Below are positions 41,903 through 47,277 of a stretch of 47,277 nucleotides of DNA, in pieces. Both the position numbers and the translations under genes were made by a program. Source of the stretch: Anaerolineales bacterium (GTDB taxonomy: Bacteria; Chloroflexota; Anaerolineae; Anaerolineales; UBA6663); the NCBI GenBank assembly GCA_020845955.1, contig JADLEU010000035.1, positions 1-47,277 on the forward strand, in the 5' to 3' direction. How positions within the stretch are numbered: the first letter of the stretch is position 1; every line of letters begins with the position of its first letter. The notes under the pieces were generated by a model, which worked only from the letters and a program-made list of their open reading frames with translations, was not told the origin of the DNA and ran no database searches.

Positions 41903-43375
41903 CTACTGGACGTCACGCCGCCACCGATAAACCGCCATATTCTCGCCCCCGGCCCCCGGGCTGAAGGGGGCACCCGTCTCAAACACCTGTTCGATCTTCG
42001 GCCGGCTGACCAAACCCGGGTACCAGTTTGGGAACGTCATCAAGTAGTCGGCACTAGACAGATCCAGCCAGGTGCCCAGTTGGGCCTCGTCGCGGATAAA
42101 GGGGATGACTTCTGGCGACACCAAACCGGCCAGGTCGAGTAGCCGCCGGCCTCCAAAGTAGCCCAGGGCGCCAATATCGTGCGCGGCAATCAGCGCATCT
42201 GGTTCGGTCCACTGATTGATCCAATGAGCCGAGGCCACCATTTCGGTCTCGATGATTTGCACATCGCGCCTGTAGGCCTGCGCGCCCGTGACCCAAAAGG
42301 CAAGTGCAGCTGTCCCCATAGCGAGAAGCCAGGCGCGGCTGACAACCCGCGGCCAAAACCGCGCGGATCCGGGCCGTAGCCAGAGCCTCAGCCCGCCCAT
42401 GCCCAAGGCCAGAATGACGGGAATAACGGGGATCAGATAGCGGCCATGCTGATAACTGACCGGCAGGCGCAAAGCATAGGCCGTGAGCAATCCGCCAGCC
42501 CAGCCCGCGGCCCATAGGCAATCCCAGCAGCGCGGCCGAGCGCCCAGGCCCCACCAGGCCGTGCTCACCAGGCCTGGCAGCAGCAAGGCGGTGCCGCCGG
42601 CAAAGGGGATGGCCGCTGCCTGCAGCCAGCGCCGCACAACGGGTATCCGCAGCAAGATCGCATATTCCGCCTGCTTGGCATAAAACGTGTTCGGCCACGG
42701 CGTGCCTGCCAGGGCCTGGTTGAAGACCAGATAGGCGCCAAACAGCAGACCGAAGGCGCTGCCCGCCGCCAGCATCCGCCGGCCGCGCCGGGTTGGGACC
42801 TGAGCGATTCGGAGCAGGGCAAACGGCATGAGGGTCAGCCCGTCCGGGCGGATGAGCACCGCCGTTCCGGCAGCGAACCCCAGCCAGCCTGCCGCGCGCT
42901 CCGGATCAATCACGAAGACGGCCAGGGCCAGGGCGGTGAACAAGAGCGTCTCCATGCCAGAGACCGCCGACCACGCCAGGTGCCATTCGCACGCCGCCCA
43001 CGCTCCGGCCAACCCGGCCGTCAGCGCCGCGGCCGGCCAGATCCCTAGCACCAGGCGACGCACCAGCCAGGCGGTAAGCGCCAGCACGAACATGCCCAGC
43101 CCAAAGGTCCACACGCGGTAGTCAATCCGCAGGCCATAACCCACGGCCAACAGGGTGGACCACAGCGGCGAGGTTGAGCCCGCCGAGGGCTGGCCCGGCA
43201 CAAAGGCGAATTCGCCGCGCAGCCCGAGGTTTCGCGCATACGTTTGATGGATCCAGGCGTCATCCAGCGGGAACCCGACGAAGCCGCCCGCGCGGCTGGC
43301 CCCCAGATAGGCTAGAACCGACAGCCCGGCCAGTCCCAGATACAGGCCTGCCCACTTCGCCTCGCTGCGTGTCAT
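41903..43375 (-). CDS. Polytopic membrane protein, GT-C-like glycosyltransferase
   Basis: 490 residues with about ten predicted membrane helices. The first outside loop has FPLDDAWIHQTYARNLGLRG, the Asp-Asp pattern of GT-C transferases that take sugar from a polyprenyl-phosphate carrier. FVPGQPSAGSTSPLWSTLLA follows, which recurs in chloroflexal and actinobacterial members. The C-terminal soluble part (ALIAAHDIGALGYFGGRRLL, DLAGLVSPEVI) is typical of that branch. I start at the ATG 43373-43375, which overlaps the previous stop (ATGA). It is the last of three such genes. Sugar and target are unknown. Confidence 0.8.
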   Translation of the reverse strand: MTRSEAKWAGLYLGLAGLSVLAYLGASRAGGFVGFPLDDAWIHQTYARNLGLRGEFAFVPGQPSAGSTSPLWSTLLAVGYGLRIDYRVWTFGLGMFVLALTAWLVRRLVLGIWPAAALTAGLAGAWAACEWHLAWSAVSGMETLLFTALALAVFVIDPERAAGWLGFAAGTAVLIRPDGLTLMPFALLRIAQVPTRRGRRMLAAGSAFGLLFGAYLVFNQALAGTPWPNTFYAKQAEYAILLRIPVVRRWLQAAAIPFAGGTALLLPGLVSTAWWGLGARPRCWDCLWAAGWAGGLLTAYALRLPVSYQHGRYLIPVIPVILALGMGGLRLWLRPGSARFWPRVVSRAWLLAMGTAALAFWVTGAQAYRRDVQIIETEMVASAHWINQWTEPDALIAAHDIGALGYFGGRRLLDLAGLVSPEVIPFIRDEAQLGTWLDLSSADYLMTFPNWYPGLVSRPKIEQVFETGAPFSPGAGGENMAVYRWRRDVQ

Positions 43376-45066
43376 GGCGCCGCCGTCCGTTCCAACACGT
43401 AGACCGGCCGGCCGTTCTCGTCCGTGAATGTCTCCCGCAGGGCCAGGCGCGGCTCGGACTCTGGCGCCGCGTAAAGCTGTGCCAGGCCCGCCGGCCGATC
43501 GTCCTCCAGCACGAGCCACCTGGCCTGCTCCGCGGCCATAGCCTTCAGCAGCACATCGACGCCGTCGTTAGGAATGACCAGGCTTGGCTGGTCCGTGAAG
43601 TAAGCCCAGCCTGGAGGGTTGTTGACTGCCACGACTGCCGCTGGCCCGGCCTGGTCGATCAGCCACGCGCCCGATTCCGCATAGGCCCGATCGTGCTGTG
43701 ACCAGCGCGGCTGGCGCCAATCGGGGCCAACGACGCGCAGCGAGAAGATGGCCGCCGCCAGGACAACCACGCCCGCAACTGCCAACCCAGTGAAGACCGG
43801 CTGAGACTTTTCTGGCTGCCAGTGCGGCCGGCGACGCGCGACCGCCTCGACCACCGCATCAAGTCCCGCCAGCGCGGCTGGGAGCAAGAACGGCAGCAGG
43901 GCAACGCCGGAGTGCAGATAGCCTCCCCGCGCCCCCGGAAACGAAAAAACCGCCGTCATGAGCACAAACAGGCTCAGCCCGTAGAAACCGGCCAGTTGTG
44001 CCAGGGGCTGGCTTCGCAGGCGCCAGAGCCCAACCAGCGTGAAAGGCAGCAGCACCACGTTGGTTTGAGCCGCCGCCAGGGTGCCCAGGTTCGCGCCCAG
44101 GGCAGCCAGCTTTCCGCTCGCAATTCTGGCCCAGCCGGCCGCCAGATAGTTAGCCAGCGTCAGGCGCTCCGGTGTATACGTGAAGAAGTCGTCATACTCG
44201 GTCAGCCACAGCGTGCGGGCGGCGCCTGGCGCCAGCGGGGCGCCTGTGATGAGCATATTGCGCGCATACCACGGGGTCATGACCAGGCCATAACCCAGGA
44301 TCAGCAGCAGGCTGTCTCGCCACCACGCTCGACCAGGCTGCTCCAGGCGGCCAGGCCGCAGCATCTGCCAGCCCAGCAAGCACACCAAAACGAGCACGCC
44401 ATCTGCCCGCGCCAAATGCGCCATCCCTGCCGCGAGGCCGGCCGCGAACAACCACTGGCTCGCCTGATGAGCAGGGCGGTTGTCGGCCGCGGCCGCGGCC
44501 AGCAGGGCGCCTGCCGCCGCCAGGCCAAACAGCGCGAACGCGTCTGTGGTCGTCCAGAAAACAAAGTAGTAGGCGCTAAAGAGAGTCAGCAACCCGGCGC
44601 CCAGCGCATGCCGGCGGCGCGCGGTCAACCGCTGGGCAGCCAGGTAGCTCAGCACCGGCAGGGCGGCCGCCGCCGCAATCGAGGGGATTTGCGCGGCCCT
44701 AAATAGGTCGGCGTTGGGCAGCGGCCCGCCGGCCGCGCGCTCGGCCAGCCACAGGGCAGGCGCCGTAATCAGCGACGCCAGCGGCATCCAATACAGGTGG
44801 CTGGGCCAGCGATGGTTGCCCGCTGCCACCGCCGGCGCTAGATAGTTCCATCGATAACGCTCCGTCAATCCTTCTCGCCGTGCCACAGCCCGAGCGCCCT
44901 CAAAATAATAGTAGGCGTCCATGTAGCCGGGCGCCGTCACAAAGCGGGCCGCCAGCGCGTTGACCAGCACACCCAGGAGGAACAGCCCGGCCGCATCGGC
45001 GCGCCGTGAGTACGCCGGCTGCCTCGCCCGCCCCGCGGCGCGGAGCTTGGGTTCAAGGAATCGCAT
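43372..45066 (-). CDS. Polytopic membrane protein, GT-C-like (second)
   Basis: 564 residues, many membrane helices, with the outer-loop motif APGYMDAYYYFEGARAVARR, then WPSHLYWMPLASLITAPALW, characteristic of PMT/GT-C-type transferases. The C-terminal soluble domain ends in FTDENGRPVYVLERT. The ATG at 45064-45066 lies inside the end of the upstream gene (14-base overlap). A frame extending to 45177 would run over that gene without homology. The stop overlaps the next ATG by ATGA. The three genes form a tight translationally coupled set. The exact donor and acceptor cannot be told. Confidence 0.8.
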   Translation of the reverse strand: MRFLEPKLRAAGRARQPAYSRRADAAGLFLLGVLVNALAARFVTAPGYMDAYYYFEGARAVARREGLTERYRWNYLAPAVAAGNHRWPSHLYWMPLASLITAPALWLAERAAGGPLPNADLFRAAQIPSIAAAAALPVLSYLAAQRLTARRRHALGAGLLTLFSAYYFVFWTTTDAFALFGLAAAGALLAAAAADNRPAHQASQWLFAAGLAAGMAHLARADGVLVLVCLLGWQMLRPGRLEQPGRAWWRDSLLLILGYGLVMTPWYARNMLITGAPLAPGAARTLWLTEYDDFFTYTPERLTLANYLAAGWARIASGKLAALGANLGTLAAAQTNVVLLPFTLVGLWRLRSQPLAQLAGFYGLSLFVLMTAVFSFPGARGGYLHSGVALLPFLLPAALAGLDAVVEAVARRRPHWQPEKSQPVFTGLAVAGVVVLAAAIFSLRVVGPDWRQPRWSQHDRAYAESGAWLIDQAGPAAVVAVNNPPGWAYFTDQPSLVIPNDGVDVLLKAMAAEQARWLVLEDDRPAGLAQLYAAPESEPRLALRETFTDENGRPVYVLERTAAP

Positions 45067-47086
45067 ACAAGCCGTACACCAAACCAAAGGCCTCAACCAG
45101 CTCCAGTTGGCCGCGCAGCGCCTCCAGCTCGGCCCAGTCGGCCGGCACAAACGCGCTGCGCGGGTCGGCCTCCACAAACCTGGCGCCGGTGTCGTAGATC
45201 AGCACGTGCGTCGCGCCGGCCTCGCGCCACTGCTGTACGATGGCTTCAGCCGTCCCCACCGTCCGGCGCAGGTGCCACCAGCGGTCGATCACCACGTCCG
45301 GATCACAGCGCACGGCCTTCGCGCAGGTGAGCGAGCGCGTTTCCCACAAGAAGACGACCCGCGCCTCATCCGGCAGCGCGTTGACGCTCGCCATCGCCCG
45401 CTCATACCACCCCAGGCGGTCCGCTCGATACTCGGCGGCGGTCTGAGCGCCGATCAGATAGGCCATTGGGTTCTGGCTGACAAAGTGCGTGAGTGTCTCC
45501 AGGCCGCCCAGCCCAAGCACGAAGACCACCAGGCCGCGCAGGACAACCGAGAGCCGCAGCCCGGGCGTATCGAGTTGGCGGGCCGCGGCCATCCCGCCCA
45601 CACCCAGCACCGCCAGCGCTGGAAGTAGGGCAAAGAACAGCCGGGCCTGGGTGGCCAGGGCGGAATACAGCGCCAGGGCCACCCATGCGGCGTAGCCCAC
45701 CGCGCCAAACACGAGCATCAGCCTCAGCTCGGCGCGCATCGACGCTGGCAGCCGGCTCCATCCAAACAGCAGCACCAGCGGCAAGAGCAAATACAGCGGC
45801 CCAAGCGTGACGTCGTAGGCATTGCCGCCCTGCACCCCAAAGAACGTCGCGCGCGGAAAGATGGCCAGCGCCCGCCAGCCGCGCTCGGCCGCATCAGGCC
45901 GGCTGTAGAACCATTGCCGCAAGGCGTCCATGTCGGCGGCAGGCCACATCAGCGGATACACGGGGCTGCCCGTGAAAAGCCAGTTCTTTAGCAGCCAGGG
46001 CGAAAAAACCAGGCCGGCAGCCAGCAGCACGGCGGCCCCACTCCACGCCGCGCGCCTCAGCCTCTGCTGAGCATGAGCCCGAGAGAGGCCGATCACCGCG
46101 GCCCCAGCCGCACCCGCCAGCGGGACCGCAAGGCCCGTATACTTGCAGCCCCAGGCCAGTCCGCCGTACACGCCGGCCAGCAGCAGCCACCCTGGTCGCG
46201 ACCTGTGCTGCCACTGGCGCAGCGCAGCCAGCATCGCCGCTGCGAACACCACCAACAGCAAATCGCCGTAAGCCCAGGCGAGCGAAAGTGCAACGGTAAA
46301 AGACGATAGTAGCACCGCGGCGGCCCAAATGCCTGCCAGGCCTATCGCCTGTGCCAGGCTGGCGACGGCCAATGCCGCCAAAGCGCCAAATGCCCAGCCT
46401 AGCGTCTGGGCCGCAATGGCCCCTTCCCCGGGTAAATCGCCGCGCAGAAGCCCAGCCGCGGTGTAGAGCATCTCGCTTATCTGGGGCATGCCAGTGAACA
46501 GGCTGAAGTCCTGGGGTGCAAGCCGTAACCCGTGCCCCTGTGCATACAGCTTTGGCAGCGTGAGGTGGTAGACCAAAGCATCCCACATGACCGGCGGCGC
46601 CAGGGCGCGCAGCAGCCCGAGCGCCAGCGTGAAAAGCACGACGACCGCTGCCAGCCTTGCCGCGCCATCGGGCGGCGCCGCCGCCCGGGCCGCCGCCGCC
46701 AGGTCGCGCAGCCAGGTCCCCGCCTCCCGGCGCAGCCAGAGCACTCCGAATATCACCAGACCCCATGCCGCCAACCCATAATACAGCCCGGACAACCCCA
46801 GGGCCAGGAACACCAGCCCCCCAACCCCCCAACCCAAGGCCGCATCGAGGATCACGCGTTCGCCCGCCTCGGCCACGTCCTCGCCGCCCCAACCGCATCG
46901 CAAACGACGCCCCATGGCTCCCCCCAGCACGGTCAGCAGGGCAGCCACTCCCAGGTTGACAGCGGAGCGGGCCAGGGCCAGTGCCTGGGTTGGCGTGAGC
47001 GGCTTGTGGACCCAATAGTAGGCCGCTAGCACGGTGCCCGTCACCGCGACGGCTCCCAGCGCCAGGACAACCCTCCGCTCCGTCAT
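45053..47086 (-). CDS. Polytopic membrane protein, GT-C-like (third)
   Basis: 677 residues. Several helices precede an outer loop with PPVMWDALVYHLTLPKLYAQ, then GMPQISEMLYTAAGLLRGD, the likely active-site region. More helices follow (LLLPLVLLFGWSRLPASM; SVVLRGLVVFVLGLGGLETL). The C-terminal soluble domain (about 565-677) includes RVVFLWETRSLTCAKAVRCD and THVLIYDTGARFVEADPRSA. The ATG at 47084-47086 overlaps the stop of the upstream gene by ATGA. It is the first complete gene of the set and is likely involved in surface glycan or glycolipid assembly; this is family-level inference. Confidence 0.8.
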   Translation of the reverse strand: MTERRVVLALGAVAVTGTVLAAYYWVHKPLTPTQALALARSAVNLGVAALLTVLGGAMGRRLRCGWGGEDVAEAGERVILDAALGWGVGGLVFLALGLSGLYYGLAAWGLVIFGVLWLRREAGTWLRDLAAAARAAAPPDGAARLAAVVVLFTLALGLLRALAPPVMWDALVYHLTLPKLYAQGHGLRLAPQDFSLFTGMPQISEMLYTAAGLLRGDLPGEGAIAAQTLGWAFGALAALAVASLAQAIGLAGIWAAAVLLSSFTVALSLAWAYGDLLLVVFAAAMLAALRQWQHRSRPGWLLLAGVYGGLAWGCKYTGLAVPLAGAAGAAVIGLSRAHAQQRLRRAAWSGAAVLLAAGLVFSPWLLKNWLFTGSPVYPLMWPAADMDALRQWFYSRPDAAERGWRALAIFPRATFFGVQGGNAYDVTLGPLYLLLPLVLLFGWSRLPASMRAELRLMLVFGAVGYAAWVALALYSALATQARLFFALLPALAVLGVGGMAAARQLDTPGLRLSVVLRGLVVFVLGLGGLETLTHFVSQNPMAYLIGAQTAAEYRADRLGWYERAMASVNALPDEARVVFLWETRSLTCAKAVRCDPDVVIDRWWHLRRTVGTAEAIVQQWREAGATHVLIYDTGARFVEADPRSAFVPADWAELEALRGQLELVEAFGLVYGLYAIP

Positions 47087-47277
47087 GGCAGCCCTGGCTC
47101 ACGCGCCTGGCAGCCGCCTTGCTTGGCAGCCCTCGCCTGGGCCAGGGCCAAGTCCGGCGCTGCTCCGAGTGCCTGGCAGTACCACTCCTGCGCGCGATCG
47201 GCGGCGCCCAGGGCGAGGTACTGATCCCCGGCCGCCACCATCGCCGCGACAGCCTCCTCGAAGTAGAGCCGGGCCAC
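47083..47277 (-). CDS. C-terminal end of a TPR-like protein (cut by window edge)
   Basis: The last 64 residues of a gene that begins beyond the right edge. The sequence LYFEEAVAAMVAAGDQYLAL, then GAADRAQEWYCQALGAAPDL, has the small-large spacing and Ala-rich helices of a tetratricopeptide repeat. It ends in a short Arg/Gly/Pro tail. The stop overlaps the next ATG (ATGA), so it belongs to the operon of membrane proteins. The full function is not visible. Confidence 0.6.
   Translation of the reverse strand: MARLYFEEAVAAMVAAGDQYLALGAADRAQEWYCQALGAAPDLALAQARAAKQGGCQAREPGLP

Overview
The window is high-GC bacterial DNA, most likely from a Chloroflexota (Chloroflexi) genome near Anaerolineae. This is inferred from family content and style: serine/threonine-proline-rich linkers on lipoproteins and surface proteins, multi-GAF soluble histidine kinases, a Tad locus without an outer-membrane secretin in view, an S12 protein with the Gram-positive-type insertion, and frequent GTG/TTG starts. 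I see no mobile element, CRISPR array, tRNA or rRNA. The region looks like stable chromosome.

Layout. 1-7.6 kb (minus strand): rpoB, then the str operon rpsL-rpsG-fusA-tuf (tuf is cut by the window edge). rpoC is not next to rpoB. Both units have recognisable sigma-70-type promoters and structured leaders. 7.9-9.9 kb (minus): an ECF-type sigma factor translationally coupled to a DegV-family protein, then a small membrane protein. 10.1-15.1 kb (plus): a surface-anchored protein from an apparently leaderless message, then pth and mfd overlapping by ATGA. 15.1-22.7 kb (minus): an SDR oxidoreductase behind a four-GAF sensor kinase, then lon and folC. 22.9-30.6 kb (plus): a secreted repeat-domain protein, a PhnD-PhnC-PhnE type ABC transporter with a highly enlarged permease, two family-2 glycosyltransferases and an HNH nuclease. 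30.6-47.3 kb (minus): a long co-directional run with a TPR-like fragment, three overlapping GT-C-like membrane protein genes, a NarL/DegU-type two-component pair, a Tad/Flp pilus assembly set (CpaB, receiver-fused CpaE, CpaF, TadB, TadC), ComF, long HPF, an unrecognised nucleotidyltransferase-like protein and a low-molecular-weight phosphatase.

How the genes fit together. The left part is translation and transcription machinery with mRNA-level control signals (leader hairpins, an rpsL-rpsG intercistronic hairpin). The Tad genes are preceded by a soluble kinase/regulator pair, and the ATPase-like CpaE carries a complete receiver domain, so phospho-signalling may feed into pilus assembly. ComF with the Tad genes would be consistent with a DNA-uptake link, but that is only a guess. 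The transporter has no phosphonate breakdown genes beside it, so its substrate is open. The most unusual items are the 604-residue PhnE, the receiver-CpaE with its neighbouring two-component pair, the two structured leaders in front of rpoB and rpsL, and the natural substitutions and large insertion in RpoB.
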